A stretch of DNA of 64,000 bases from Cohnella sp. WQ 127256 (GTDB lineage Bacteria > Bacillota > Bacilli > Paenibacillales > Paenibacillaceae), in the NCBI RefSeq assembly GCF_024519285.1, contig NZ_JAMZCY010000012.1, positions 33,518 through 97,517 on the forward strand, in the 5' to 3' direction. Positions within the stretch are counted from its first letter, which is position 1, and each line of letters opens with the position of its first letter. Shown in pieces: positions 28,173-37,679 of the stretch. A model generated the notes under the pieces. The model was given only the letters and a program-made list of their open reading frames with translations, did no database searches and had not been told where the DNA came from. A program made the position numbers and the translations under genes.

Positions 28173-29467
28173 TATAAATTAGTAATCCCTACAATAAAAA
28201 ATACCAACGCAATGCATGAAATTCCAATTAGAACTGCGGTGTACAAACTGTACAAAATCCGATCGAGTAAGCGGGCTTTTTTTTTTAACCAGAGGATGGC
28301 TAGAAGTACCATCTGTAAAATGGTTATCGTGACGATGACATATGGCAAGTCATACAATATCTTTTCGTAAATCGTCAATTGAAACCGGATATACCTCCCC
28401 GTATCAATAAGTCCATTCCAGAAGAATAGACAAATAAGTCCGTTCAATAGGGACGTAACAAACATTGCCGTTGCCCATTTTTTTCGAAGGAACGGACTGT
28501 AGAAGTATCGCACAGCAACAGCAATAAGGAATAAAACCAACAAAGAACCAACGACCCAAAATACTTGCAAAGCAGATTTCGTCGCAAACGGATTTTGACT
28601 ATTGCGATCCTTGAGAGCTGGATATGAAATAGGAGCTGCGAACATTTTTTTCAAGTCGAATACTTGAATTTTATTTTTACTCAGTTCTTCATGGAGATTC
28701 CACGTGATCACGTTGTTCGGATCTTGCAAATAAATCGTGGATACGTCACCCGTCGTCAAATTATAGATATTTGAATAAATCGTTCCTGTATTGTTCGGCC
28801 CAGATTGATATGTTGCCTTAAGCAGATCCGTTACCTTTTCGAATGAAGCGTTGTTTTTGTTGTTACTATCCAGCATTTGTTCCATTATCATATAGCGTAT
28901 ATCGTTTATCTCTGAAATCCTGGATTGAGGAGCTAGATCAAAGTTTGTCATAAATTGAACGTTATTTTGCGCAGGCAGTACTTTAATTTGTCCGTCTAGC
29001 CATTCCACTATGACCGAACGTCCCGACTTATCAGCAAGCAACACATGTCCATTTACTTCAGGGATATAGAATTCTTTATATATACGAATCGCATCTTCCA
29101 CATTCGCACTCTCTCGAAGGACCATTTCATTAAAGTCATGGCCAAAAATAGTCGTTTTGAAATATCGTTGTCCTTTAGAATAAGCAAGGGACTGTATCGT
29201 TGTTGTCGCCCAATCCATAACAAAGCCTTGGTCGTTCATTCCACCTTGAGCAACAGCATCCTCAAATCCAAACGCCAGGTAACCATAGGACTTCCCATCT
29301 GATGGAATAATCCAAGCTTTGGCATTGACGTTAGTACCATCTTCGTTATTTCCTACGAAAACCTGATTACTATCAGCCACACATAGAACCGTACAAGCTG
29401 ACGTCAAAGTCAGATTAGGATAAAAAAACAAAATGAATGCCACAAGCAAAACAACAACTTTCTTCAC
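28172..29467 (-). CDS. Exported Ntn-type amide hydrolase with C-terminal membrane helices
   Basis: This protein of about 431 residues starts at a GTG (VKKVVVLLVAFILFF) with a signal peptide cleaved at or near SACTVLC. That places a Cys at the mature N-terminus, as in choloylglycine/penicillin-acylase-like N-terminal nucleophile hydrolases. VGNNEDGTN, GGMNDQGFVMDW and FMTNFDL segments fit that fold. Three or four helices follow at the C-terminus (ALQVFWVVGSLLVLFLIAVA ...). The open frame extends to 29536 without a clear ribosome site. Substrate unknown. Confidence 0.75.
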   Translation of the reverse strand: MKKVVVLLVAFILFFYPNLTLTSACTVLCVADSNQVFVGNNEDGTNVNAKAWIIPSDGKSYGYLAFGFEDAVAQGGMNDQGFVMDWATTTIQSLAYSKGQRYFKTTIFGHDFNEMVLRESANVEDAIRIYKEFYIPEVNGHVLLADKSGRSVIVEWLDGQIKVLPAQNNVQFMTNFDLAPQSRISEINDIRYMIMEQMLDSNNKNNASFEKVTDLLKATYQSGPNNTGTIYSNIYNLTTGDVSTIYLQDPNNVITWNLHEELSKNKIQVFDLKKMFAAPISYPALKDRNSQNPFATKSALQVFWVVGSLLVLFLIAVAVRYFYSPFLRKKWATAMFVTSLLNGLICLFFWNGLIDTGRYIRFQLTIYEKILYDLPYVIVTITILQMVLLAILWLKKKARLLDRILYSLYTAVLIGISCIALVFFIVGITNL

Positions 29468-29544
29468 CTTACACCCACTCTCATTATTAAATATTTGAAA
29501 AACCCTCTTATCCTCGAAATCACCTTCAAACGACATCTTCTAAG

Positions 29545-29579
29545 TTATTTCAGCTAAAGTAAATGTATTCGCGACATCC
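29545..29579 (-). repeat. Degenerate half of a cassette-array repeat
   Basis: TTATTTCAGCTAAAGT followed by GTATTCGCGACATCC matches the low arm of class B sites at 57-62 kb (TTTCAGATAACGTTGTC then GTATTCGCGACGTCC). The rest of the site is missing, and the PaiB gene stop follows at once. I read it as a fossil recombination site. Confidence 0.55.
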
Positions 29580-30193
29580 TACTTACTCCTATTATTGTTC
29601 TTCATAAGTTTTGCTATTTCTTGAGCATTGTCATTTTGAATGAGTTCTAAATTTGAAATTACCCTTTCTTGTCGTTCGATTGAATGGTTTTGACTCAGTT
29701 TCCGTTTGCCCTCGAGTTTATGAATTGTCAATTTAAATCCTACAATTCCTTTCATTAATCCATTAACGAATTCAGTGTTACTTTCATCGATACGATATGA
29801 ATCATTTGATTCTTCATATTTTGATACCATTTCATTCAGATCTTCTAATAGTTGAGATTTGTCTTCAATAAGTTCTACTCTTCCATAAACATGAACAGCA
29901 ACATAATTCCAAGTTGGTACAGATGCAGTAGTCTCATACCAAGAAGGTGAAATATAACTATGAGCTCCTTGAAAAACAACTAGTACTTCTTGATGTTCAA
30001 TATCATTCCATTGGGAATTTGACCTTGCAAAATGACCATATAGGTATCCCTCTTTTTGATTTACTAAGAGCGGTAAGTGCGTTGCGAACGGTTTCCCATC
30101 ATGAGTAGAAAACAGAATGCCAAAGCTGTTTTTGTCAATGAACTCATAAATAACCTTCTGATCTTCAACCAAAAAATGCTTTGGTATGTACAT
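29579..30193 (-). CDS. paiB: PaiB-type FMN-binding regulator
   Basis: The 204-residue flavin-reductase-like split-barrel protein has MYIPKHFLVEDQKVIYEFI, the THLPLLV strand and ISPSWYE / VPTWNYVAVHVYG motifs diagnostic of PaiB, which in Bacillus affects sporulation and protease gene expression. The neighbour usually found with it, paiA, is absent. The stop codon touches a fossil array repeat. Confidence 0.85.
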   Translation of the reverse strand: MYIPKHFLVEDQKVIYEFIDKNSFGILFSTHDGKPFATHLPLLVNQKEGYLYGHFARSNSQWNDIEHQEVLVVFQGAHSYISPSWYETTASVPTWNYVAVHVYGRVELIEDKSQLLEDLNEMVSKYEESNDSYRIDESNTEFVNGLMKGIVGFKLTIHKLEGKRKLSQNHSIERQERVISNLELIQNDNAQEIAKLMKNNNRSK

Positions 30194-30214
30194 TTGATCA
30201 CATCCGTTATGTTT

Positions 30215-30420
30215 TTATAGGAATTTCATATATCGAGATTGTATTAACGATTTATTCTTTATCCAAACTGTAAAATGGATGTAGTCCTTTTCATCTGTAT
30301 AGCTCCATTCCCCATGATCTTCATCACATGAATTGAAAAGGTTCTTCCCTCAAACATGTTTACTTCAGTTTCATCAATAAAATGTAGCTTAGTTTTGGAT
30401 CATTCAAAAGTTGCGTCTAA
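30215..30420 (-). pseudogene. Decayed small gene
   Basis: Coding-like sequence is split over frames: SKTKLHFIDETEVNMFEG, then after a frame change NSCDEDHGEWSYTDEKDYIH to YMKFL and a stop. The composition suggests a once-intact small soluble protein now frameshifted. No family recognised. Confidence 0.35.
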
Positions 30421-30490
30421 CATAAATATGGAAAAACCCTGCCTTTGAAATATCTCAGCTGGGTTTAATAGATACATTTGAGTTGATCTG

Positions 30491-30661
30491 TTATTTTTTC
30501 TTTGTGTGATAGTGGTATCCCGTGCAAAGTCCTTTTTTCTTAGATTTTGCGGAGCAATTATGTCCACCATTCTTATCCGTTCTACCTGAATGTGCGTATA
30601 CAGAAGATGAAGTTCCAACTAACACAGCGAGAGCAATAAACAACACGAAGATCTTTTTCAT
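30491..30661 (-). CDS. Small exported YHYH-domain protein
   Basis: This 56-residue protein has a signal peptide (MKKIFVLFIALAVLVGTSSS) and a short mature part HSGRTDKNGGHNC ... GLCTGYHYHTKKK. The YHYH motif marks a family of small exported proteins, often thermonuclease-associated, with unknown role. The paired cysteines may form a disulfide. Confidence 0.7.
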   Translation of the reverse strand: MKKIFVLFIALAVLVGTSSSVYAHSGRTDKNGGHNCSAKSKKKGLCTGYHYHTKKK

Positions 30662-30923
30662 ACATTCACCCTGTATCTGCCCTATGCTTTAGGACTTAAT
30701 AGAATCTTAAATCATTCTATATCAAATTCCATGTTTAGGGAATAAAAGTTATTTCATCTAGCACCTAACTATTATTCCATATGTTTTAATTTTCGCCCTT
30801 ACTTTCGTTCATAGGTGCAATACTGCTTTGAAAATTAAACCTAAACTCACTAAAGTCACTACTTTTTTCATAAGGACTTATCACGACCATTTTTCTGGGT
30901 TTTCCCACCAAACATGAGAGCCA

Positions 30924-31436
30924 TTAACTTTGATTAATTGAATCGATATTTATCACTTTACTCTCCGAATAATGCTTCTCGGTTCTCCCAGTTGTTATGT
31001 TTTTATCTTTATCCCAAACTGAACTTATTTCAAAAGTTCCCTGATTGAAGAATAAAGGAAATCTGCTCTTAAACCAGTCTTGCATCGGTAATTCAAGTGC
31101 CTTCTCTCTTTCAATCCACAGCAATTCTCCTTCAGGTGGATTCTCTAATAATTCCCCTTCAAAAGAAGTCGCTAAATAATTAAATACCATAGACCTCAAT
31201 CCCGTTTTAGGTTCACAGTATTCCGCTAATCCCTTATATGTAATGTCTGTAATAATCAAGCCTGTTTCTTCCCTGACTTCGCGTATTGCACCATCAACTA
31301 TACTTTCTGGATAATCAACTTTGCCTCCCGGAGCAATGAACCCTGGAAAACCTAATTTGTTGGGTCGATTGATTAATAGAACTTTATCATCTTTCAAGAT
31401 CATACACATCGTAAAAAGCTCATGCTTTAGATTCAT
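30924..31436 (-). CDS. NUDIX hydrolase
   Basis: The 170-residue pyrophosphohydrolase contains the Nudix box GKVDYPESIVDGAIREVREETG, with its metal-binding Glu residues. It may act on oxidised or modified nucleotides. It is one of several small metabolite-handling enzymes in this minus-strand run. Confidence 0.88.
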   Translation of the reverse strand: MNLKHELFTMCMILKDDKVLLINRPNKLGFPGFIAPGGKVDYPESIVDGAIREVREETGLIITDITYKGLAEYCEPKTGLRSMVFNYLATSFEGELLENPPEGELLWIEREKALELPMQDWFKSRFPLFFNQGTFEISSVWDKDKNITTGRTEKHYSESKVINIDSINQS

Positions 31437-31489
31437 TGAAAAGTCTCCTCTTAGATGTAATTGGAATCTATTCTATCACTCGGCTCGCA

Positions 31490-32239
31490 TTACCTGACAA
31501 GTGCTCTTCCTGTCCTTAGTGCAAACGCATAATCTTCTCGTCCGTTAGCTTCAGCAATCGAACTAGCTTTTTCCCAATCATAGTGAATCATGACATGTTC
31601 AATACTCCAGTTTTTTTCTGCAGTCTTGTAGGCAATAACATACTCAGCATAAGGAGAAAATGATTCCATCACATGAGGAAACGGCTCGTCATCATGATAT
31701 GCAGGCAACCCTACACTTCCTGAATTAATAATTAGCTTACCATTCGATAAATAAAAAGTTTTGAAAACATGACTATGACCACAAAAAAGAAATTGTTGTG
31801 GTACTTCTTCAAGTTCCGCTGCAATCTGATTTGGATTCTTATAACTAACTACACCCATTTCATTTACTTCTTCTAGTAAGTACTTATCATTATGAAATGG
31901 ACTTCCATGACAAAACAAAATATCTTCAAATACCCATGTGTCTTTAAACGTTCGAATCCAATTCTCAATCTCATTATTGATCATCGGACTTACAAACTTA
32001 TAAGTAGCAGAATTGCTTTCTTTATCTAATAGAATCTGATCACAATTCCCCATAATATTAACAATGTTTGTATTGTTCATTAAATGTTTAGCAGTGCCTA
32101 GTGGATCAATGGGTCCGAACAAACTATCTCCTAAATTAACGATTGATTGAATCTTTCGGGCTGCTATATCTTTTAGCACAGCTTCTAACGCTACACTATT
32201 ACCATGAATATCTGAAATAATAGCGATTGACTCACGCAT
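31490..32239 (-). CDS. Metallophosphoesterase
   Basis: The 249-residue calcineurin-like phosphoesterase shows the metal ligands in order: ISDIHGN, NLGDSLFG, GNCD, FCHGSP and FCGHSHVF. It starts MRESIAIISDIHGN, and is 27 bases downstream of the histidine-phosphatase gene. The substrate is open. Confidence 0.88.
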   Translation of the reverse strand: MRESIAIISDIHGNSVALEAVLKDIAARKIQSIVNLGDSLFGPIDPLGTAKHLMNNTNIVNIMGNCDQILLDKESNSATYKFVSPMINNEIENWIRTFKDTWVFEDILFCHGSPFHNDKYLLEEVNEMGVVSYKNPNQIAAELEEVPQQFLFCGHSHVFKTFYLSNGKLIINSGSVGLPAYHDDEPFPHVMESFSPYAEYVIAYKTAEKNWSIEHVMIHYDWEKASSIAEANGREDYAFALRTGRALVR

Positions 32240-32266
32240 AATATTTCATCCTTTCTAGATGGTGTA

Positions 32267-32824
32267 TTACGGCCATATTCTTATCGAGCTTATTAATGTC
32301 TTCTCTTCAAATTTTACTTTATATATGTCTGGCATAGATGTGGACTGCCAAAATTCAAAATCAAATTGTTTATCAAAATGGTTTATCATTAAAGTCATAA
32401 TGTCTCCATGAGTACCCACTACGATTTTCATGCCTTCATAGGTTTCTAATATGTCTCTAACGATTCTAACAGCTCTCTGCTGTGCTTCTAGACTGGACTC
32501 TCCATTAGGAAAAGCAAATTGTTTGTCTTCATATACTTGTCGCTTCGCTTCTTTGAACGTTACTGACTGAATTTCACCAATATTTCTTTCTCTCAAGTCT
32601 TCTTCTATTTGGATATCTTTCAAATACTCATTTGCTGCAGGACGGATGGTTGCTAATGATCTTTCATACGGACTTGAAATGAATAGATCGATTTCTTCGT
32701 CTTTGAGAATATCCCTTATTGTTAGTGCATCTGACTTACCGACCTCTGATAGGCCCCTGCTTCTTTCCTTACCTTCAATATAAACAGATTCAGCATGTCT
32801 GACAAAGTAAATAAAAGTTTCCAC
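32267..32824 (-). CDS. Histidine phosphatase family protein
   Basis: This 185-residue phosphoglycerate-mutase-like phosphatase has catalytic FVRHAES (phosphohistidine), SPYERSLATI (Arg), the Glu-bearing RERNIGEIQ and VGTHGDIM (second His). It is cytosolic, on small phosphorylated metabolites. It neighbours the metallophosphoesterase. Confidence 0.88.
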   Translation of the reverse strand: METFIYFVRHAESVYIEGKERSRGLSEVGKSDALTIRDILKDEEIDLFISSPYERSLATIRPAANEYLKDIQIEEDLRERNIGEIQSVTFKEAKRQVYEDKQFAFPNGESSLEAQQRAVRIVRDILETYEGMKIVVGTHGDIMTLMINHFDKQFDFEFWQSTSMPDIYKVKFEEKTLISSIRIWP

Positions 32825-32881
32825 TTCAATATCACCACTTTCTTAAATCAGCGCTGCTATGGTTTCAGTTACTTCTTCGAA

Positions 32882-33682
32882 CTAACTAAGCCCCTGTTTC
32901 ACGATATTAATTAATTCTTCTTTATGATCCGGATGGCAAGCTATTATGTAAGGCTCTTCATTCATTCCTGTAAATGGGTTCCCTTCAAAATCTATTACGA
33001 TGCCTCCAGCTTCTTTAACCATTAATACGCCCGAATACAAATCGTCACCTTCAGAATTGTAAAGAATAATTCCGTCTATGTCCCCCTTGGCAAGCATGCA
33101 CCATTGAAGTGTAGGTGCCCATAACCTCATCATTCTCTTGAAATTAATATCGATAAATTGCCTTAACTGAACTGCCCTTCTATCGTTCTGTACTTTATGG
33201 CCTTGTATCCATCCAATATTTCCTTTGAAAATATTTAAATTACTCTTTACATGTAGCGGCCGATTGTTACAATTCGCGCCCTCACCTCTTACCGAGACGA
33301 ATAATCTATCTGTTAACGGCTCATAGACGACTCCAAGTACCGGTTCTCTTCTGTACATCAACGTAATCGAAGTCGTAAAGACAGGTAATCCTATTGCAAA
33401 ATTATTAGTTCCATCCAGAGGATCGATAAGCCAAAGCCAGTCGTTCTCCGTCCCAAATACCCCTGCCTCTTCACTGTGTATCTGGTGAGTAGGAAATTTA
33501 TTAAGAATTTGTTTCAGTATGACTTCCTCAGCTAAGTGGTCAACTTCAGTAACCACATCTCCAAAATCGTCTTTAAATCTCAAATGGTCAAAATGATCGA
33601 ATCTTTCTTTAGCAATTTGCCCCGCTTGGCGAACGACTTGCATGGATAGTTCTTTAGCTCTTCGAATAATCTCATGATCCAT
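32882..33682 (-). CDS. Inositol monophosphatase family protein
   Basis: This protein of about 266 residues has metal motifs EEAGVFG, WLIDPLDGTNNF and the C-terminal region GDDLYSGVLMVKEAGG. GGAGGTGTCAA precedes the ATG at 33682. It could hydrolyse inositol phosphate, fructose-1,6-bisphosphate or PAP-like substrates. Confidence 0.88.
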   Translation of the reverse strand: MDHEIIRRAKELSMQVVRQAGQIAKERFDHFDHLRFKDDFGDVVTEVDHLAEEVILKQILNKFPTHQIHSEEAGVFGTENDWLWLIDPLDGTNNFAIGLPVFTTSITLMYRREPVLGVVYEPLTDRLFVSVRGEGANCNNRPLHVKSNLNIFKGNIGWIQGHKVQNDRRAVQLRQFIDINFKRMMRLWAPTLQWCMLAKGDIDGIILYNSEGDDLYSGVLMVKEAGGIVIDFEGNPFTGMNEEPYIIACHPDHKEELINIVKQGLS

Positions 33683-33744
33683 TTGACACCTCCGTAGATC
33701 ATTATTCATACTGAAACATCCCTTTACATAAAGTATTCCACAAT

Positions 33745-34215
33745 CTAACAAATCTTCTTATAGTAGATTAACGTTGTGGCTTCATTTAACTTTTTCTGAA
33801 CCCCTGTCTTTAAGTAGCCCATTTTTTCATATAAATAACAATTACGTTCTTCCTCTAGGATCGTGGCTAACTCCCACGTCAATGCCCGTGGAAACATTTG
33901 CTCTAATACATTTATCGTTTTTTGCGCGAGTCCTCTTCCTTGATATTCGGGAAGAATAAACATAGGACTTATCCAGTATTGTGTTTCCTCTCGCCAGGAC
34001 ACACATATAGCTCCTACAAGATCATGGTTTTCCAATATTTTGTAGAATTCACCATTAGGATTGTTAATTCTAGTAATGACTCTATCCATAGTTTCATTTG
34101 CTGGATTCGAATTGTAATCTTTGTACTTTTCCAATAGAGGGGTGAATGCTTTAATCTGAATATCAAGTATCGATTCCGCATCAGATTCAATTGCTTTAAC
34201 TAATTTTATCTCCAT
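33745..34215 (-). CDS. GNAT family N-acetyltransferase
   Basis: This enzyme of about 156 residues has the core QYWISPMFILPEYQGRGLAQ, the acetyl-CoA pyrophosphate loop. The start at 34215 (MEIKLVKAIESDAE) follows GGGGAATG; the longer frame is unlikely. Acceptor unknown. Confidence 0.83.
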   Translation of the reverse strand: MEIKLVKAIESDAESILDIQIKAFTPLLEKYKDYNSNPANETMDRVITRINNPNGEFYKILENHDLVGAICVSWREETQYWISPMFILPEYQGRGLAQKTINVLEQMFPRALTWELATILEEERNCYLYEKMGYLKTGVQKKLNEATTLIYYKKIC

Positions 34216-34279
34216 AAAATCATTCCCCCTCAATGTCTTCATATAGAATAGGACATATTGTTTACTGTCCGACTTTGAG

Positions 34280-35059
34280 TTACCCACAAAGCCTTTCAAT
34301 GACAACAGCTACACCCTCGTTATCGTTACTGGTTGTTATTTCACTTGCTATCTCTTTTAACTCCTCAATCGCATTCTCCATCGCTACTGATTGCCCACAA
34401 ATTTTAAATAGCCCTATATCGTTGGTGTCATCACCAAATACGATCACATCATCGATGGAGATTCCATAAATGCTGCTTAACTTCAAAACAGCTAATTCCT
34501 TTGTCGCTTCCAAGTTTGAAATTTGCACAAGGTTTCCTTGATCCGTTACTAGTATCTTCGCCCTGGATTCGAACCTATTTTTTAGAGTTTCTATATCCTT
34601 CAGACCGGACACAATAATCTTTGTTGGATTAAAGGTTTTTAACTCTTCTAAATCCTTAACTTCCGGCTTGCCTCCTACTGATTTGAGAATAGAGTAATCG
34701 AATTCCTTTAAGCAAAACCACCGATCCTCTACCTCGATACTTATTTCAACATTTGAATCTTGCAACAAGCAAAATTCAAGGATTTGAGCTGAAAGTTCTG
34801 CATCGATGGTGGTATGAAAAGAAAAGTTACTATCATTGCATCTAATCATTGCCCCATTGTAGTAAACGTAAGAGCAGATATCTTGAAGTACTTCTGGTAA
34901 TAACCAACTAACTGCCCGAGGAGGACGAGCAGTTGCGATTATTATTTTTATTCCTTGATGATATGCGTTAGTTATTGCCTTACAGCTTCTATCAGAAACT
35001 TGTTTATTAGAATCAACTAACGTCCCGTCTAAATCTAGGACGAATGCTTTAAATCCCAT
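34280..35059 (-). CDS. Cof-type HAD-superfamily phosphatase
   Basis: The 259-residue enzyme has motif I DLDGTLVDS (nucleophile Asp), motif II in IIIATARPP, a Cof-type cap in the middle, and motif IV VIVFGDDTNDIGLF. It dephosphorylates sugar phosphates or flavin/pyridoxal phosphates by family analogy. Confidence 0.88.
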   Translation of the reverse strand: MGFKAFVLDLDGTLVDSNKQVSDRSCKAITNAYHQGIKIIIATARPPRAVSWLLPEVLQDICSYVYYNGAMIRCNDSNFSFHTTIDAELSAQILEFCLLQDSNVEISIEVEDRWFCLKEFDYSILKSVGGKPEVKDLEELKTFNPTKIIVSGLKDIETLKNRFESRAKILVTDQGNLVQISNLEATKELAVLKLSSIYGISIDDVIVFGDDTNDIGLFKICGQSVAMENAIEELKEIASEITTSNDNEGVAVVIERLCG

Positions 35060-35233
35060 AGATCCACCTCCAAAACATGCTCCGTTATTAATGCCTTTTA
35101 TTGTCTTCCTTACCTAAAAAGCTTCGTAGGTCCTTGCCGACTACGTTCGTATTCCATTGAAGATTGTACCCGTCTGGGTTAAGCAATCTATAAGAAATCA
35201 GTTAGACTCCTCTGAACTAAGATGTTATCAATT

Positions 35234-35644
35234 CTAAAAACTACAAACACCCATGTAATGTCCATTTAATTCTGAAAAGTTAAAAAATTTAAGATGCCCT
35301 TCATCAACTATTGGTCCTATATTTATATCTAATGTAGATAGTCTTTGATGGGCTCTATCTATTTCTTTCGTATAGAAGTTCATATAGGGATGTTTTTCTC
35401 CGTTCTTTATGAAACAAAGAGGTATAAAGTCTTCTGACTCAACCAACGTAATCATTGCTTGTCCAAGTTCAATGTTTGCTGATTTACCTTCTTCGAAAAA
35501 TGATGAAACGTTTAATGCGGCATATCCACTTTCTTCTTTCCAAACAAGGGAACATCCTAATACTTCTTTGTACCATTTTAAGGATTTTTGCAGATTTGAA
35601 ACAGGTATGAAGTTACAATCAATCCTTTGAAATACACTGCTCAA
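35234..35644 (-). CDS. VOC (glyoxalase-like) family protein
   Basis: The 136-residue protein has two beta-alpha-beta-beta-beta modules, with SNLQKSLKWYKEVLGCSLVW at the start and the C-terminal Glu/His-region EGHLKFFNFSELNGHYMGV. It may be an isomerase, dioxygenase or antibiotic-binding protein. Confidence 0.8.
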   Translation of the reverse strand: MSSVFQRIDCNFIPVSNLQKSLKWYKEVLGCSLVWKEESGYAALNVSSFFEEGKSANIELGQAMITLVESEDFIPLCFIKNGEKHPYMNFYTKEIDRAHQRLSTLDINIGPIVDEGHLKFFNFSELNGHYMGVCSF

Positions 35645-35693
35645 AATATCATCTCCTTATTATTCCGTGATTAATTGAAAATAATATCTCGTA

Positions 35694-35879
35694 CTAATCT
35701 TTCAATGGTCTTTCAAAAATGATTTCGTAATCGGTTGGTTTTCCATGACCATTATAATTAGTAGGTAATACTTGAACTAACCGCCATCCTTTTTCTGCAT
35801 ATTCAGAAATCGTTTCCCGGTGTGTAGCTGAAGTGAAGAACCCGCCTAGAGAGGTCTCTACAAACATATATTCATACAT
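35694..35879 (-). CDS. DUF4177-type small protein
   Basis: The 61-residue protein MYEYMFVET ... ISEYAEKGWRLVQVLPTN ... YEIIFERPL matches the pattern of DUF4177 proteins, a short alpha-beta fold of unknown role. The ATG follows a GGAGGATTCC-like site. Confidence 0.7.
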   Translation of the reverse strand: MYEYMFVETSLGGFFTSATHRETISEYAEKGWRLVQVLPTNYNGHGKPTDYEIIFERPLKD

Positions 35880-35942
35880 AATGGAATCCTCCGGTTCTTA
35901 TTTATTCTTTAACATGACCCAGTAAAATTTGTGCTAGTTCAG

Positions 35943-36455
35943 TTACTTAAATCCATCCTTAATTTCATTAATTTGCTTCATATGTCTTTGTTCATGTATG
36001 TAAATTGATTTAACCCATTCAATTAGTAGCATCTCTTTAAATACTGGGTGGATAAAATGTCTTCTACTCAAAACTGATGGGTCTTCTATTGTGTTTAATG
36101 TTTCATATAACTTCTGTCTTGAATTGTTTAGTCTATCAATGATTTCATCATATTCTAAAATTTCATCCGTTGGTTTAGCAATCTCAGGAGCTTCTAATCT
36201 TTTACTTCTATCAAGTAAAAACTCTAATGGTTTATGTTCTATGAATGAATCTTCTTTACTCTTTAATCCCTTCCTAATCGCTACAACATATAATTCTTCT
36301 GTCTTAGTTAGGTGTTGACATACCTGACTAATACTCCAACTTTGTGAGTCTTTCTGTTTGTTTAATTGATCTCTACTCAATCCATTGAGAGCTCCTAGTA
36401 ATTCGTCTCTTGTTTCTTTCAATTTTTGATTGATCTCTTGAAGTTCCATGGACAA
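35943..36455 (-). CDS. DinB family protein
   Basis: This 170-residue four-helix bundle of the DinB/YfiT type has histidine ligands visible as SISQVCQHLTKTE and IHEQRHMKQI. Members are metal-dependent, including thiol-S-transferases, but no activity is assured. Confidence 0.82.
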   Translation of the reverse strand: MSMELQEINQKLKETRDELLGALNGLSRDQLNKQKDSQSWSISQVCQHLTKTEELYVVAIRKGLKSKEDSFIEHKPLEFLLDRSKRLEAPEIAKPTDEILEYDEIIDRLNNSRQKLYETLNTIEDPSVLSRRHFIHPVFKEMLLIEWVKSIYIHEQRHMKQINEIKDGFK

Positions 36456-36507
36456 CTCCCTCTCATTAAATTTTTTGATTTATTCCAAAAGAACCGGCCA
36501 CGATGAT

Positions 36508-36575
36508 TGGTGATATAAAAAAAGTTCCATTACGTTAAACAGTTGACCGCTTTTGCCGCGCTGGATTCATCTGTT
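36508..36575 (+). mobile_element. IS110 transposase fragment
   Basis: About 68 bases closely match the 3' half of the intact IS110 gene at 56985-57052 (shared words include GTTAAACAGTTGACCGCTTTTG and CTGGATTCATCTGTTTA). It corresponds to protein residues about 292-316 of that transposase. Nothing else of the element is left nearby. Confidence 0.8.
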
Positions 36576-36590
36576 TATCTCGAGGTGTGA

Positions 36591-37049
36591 TTAAATGTCT
36601 GCACTTAATAACTCATATTCATTATTAAAATAAACATGTATTCTATGACCGCCAAATAACTCCCCATCATTATATTCACAGTAAATATTGTTCTCATTGA
36701 TTACAATGTCGAGCAGAGTAATCAATTTTCCAAATACTTCTTTTGTCACATCATATTTCCCTGCATCTACTTCATCCCAATTTAAGCTTTCATCATTCTC
36801 ATCATACTCAGGCCAAAAATCATTTTTAAAATTAATTAACTTATCTGCTATTGCTATCTTTGCATTCTCATCAAATTCTTGAATACATGCAAAAAGTTTT
36901 TCCGCTCTTTTCATCATCTCATTTATATCTGCGAGTTCATTCTTCATACCCAGTGACCAATGTATGTAACCATCTTTATGACTATACGCTTTACTAATCC
37001 CTTCATAGACAAATGCTCCAATTAACTCACTTCTAATTACCCTATCCAA
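36591..37049 (-). CDS. DUF2262-like protein
   Basis: The 152-residue acidic soluble protein ends in DGELFGGHRIHVYFNNEYELLSADI, resembling the C-terminal signature of DUF2262 proteins, some of which sit with toxin-immunity clusters. The role is unknown. The stop lies directly beside the IS110 fragment. Confidence 0.6.
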   Translation of the reverse strand: MDRVIRSELIGAFVYEGISKAYSHKDGYIHWSLGMKNELADINEMMKRAEKLFACIQEFDENAKIAIADKLINFKNDFWPEYDENDESLNWDEVDAGKYDVTKEVFGKLITLLDIVINENNIYCEYNDGELFGGHRIHVYFNNEYELLSADI

Positions 37050-37160
37050 AATCTATAACCTCCTGACTTGAACTGTTATAGGTTGTCTCCGGGCCATCCC
37101 TCGAAATACCCCTAAAAAATCCAAGTTCATCTGTTGATAGTAATTGTCCTATTTGCCCGC

Positions 37161-37679
37161 TCACCTACCTATTGTTTTTAAAATATTTAGCCGATATTCG
37201 ATATCTTTTTCTTTCAATTCAAATAATCGATTCTTCACTGATATGTTTATATATAATTCGCAGTACATATGTAATTCATTATTCTCATCAAAAAAGACCT
37301 TAAATTTCAAGTCTTCATTAGCAAAATTTCTAGGATCTCCTTCCAGTGGAAATGAAGTAAATGAAATTTCGTCTTCAAAACTTAACTCTCCTACAAAACC
37401 GTACAGTTCTAAAAGAACCTTAATAAAATCATCAGATTCTTTACCGATTGATCTCAGAGTAATTCCCTCAGGACAAAAAGCATCCATGTTAATATCCCCT
37501 TGGTCCCAACCTAGCAACATATCACTATTAATTATCACTTCAAATCCAACAATTACATCTTGATATTGACCATAGACAAGAAAATGATTTCGATTATCTT
37601 TATAATAAGATGAAACAATATCAAATCGTAAATCCTGAAATCCTTCTTCAGAATTCTGGTTAATTTCTCTGTAATTCAT
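37161..37679 (-). CDS. Uncharacterised soluble protein, possibly immunity-like
   Basis: This acidic protein of about 172 residues starts MNYREINQNSEEGFQDLRFD. The start overlaps the stop of the membrane-protein gene upstream by four bases, so the two are coupled. The pattern (DIVSSYYKDNRNHFLVYGQY ...) is reminiscent of small immunity-type proteins but no family is certain. The frame upstream of 37679 is not coding. Confidence 0.6.
   Translation of the reverse strand: MNYREINQNSEEGFQDLRFDIVSSYYKDNRNHFLVYGQYQDVIVGFEVIINSDMLLGWDQGDINMDAFCPEGITLRSIGKESDDFIKVLLELYGFVGELSFEDEISFTSFPLEGDPRNFANEDLKFKVFFDENNELHMYCELYINISVKNRLFELKEKDIEYRLNILKTIGR

Noticed and set aside
30400..30618. 72-codon minus-strand frame (MELHLLYTHIQVERIRMVDI...)
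   Set aside because: It overlaps the better supported YHYH-protein gene in another frame, which has a signal peptide and family motif.
35140..35165. Possible repeat remnant (ACTACGTTCGTATTCC)
   Set aside because: It only loosely resembles the low arm (ATAACGTTCTTGTATTC), with no other site feature nearby. Compatible with chance.
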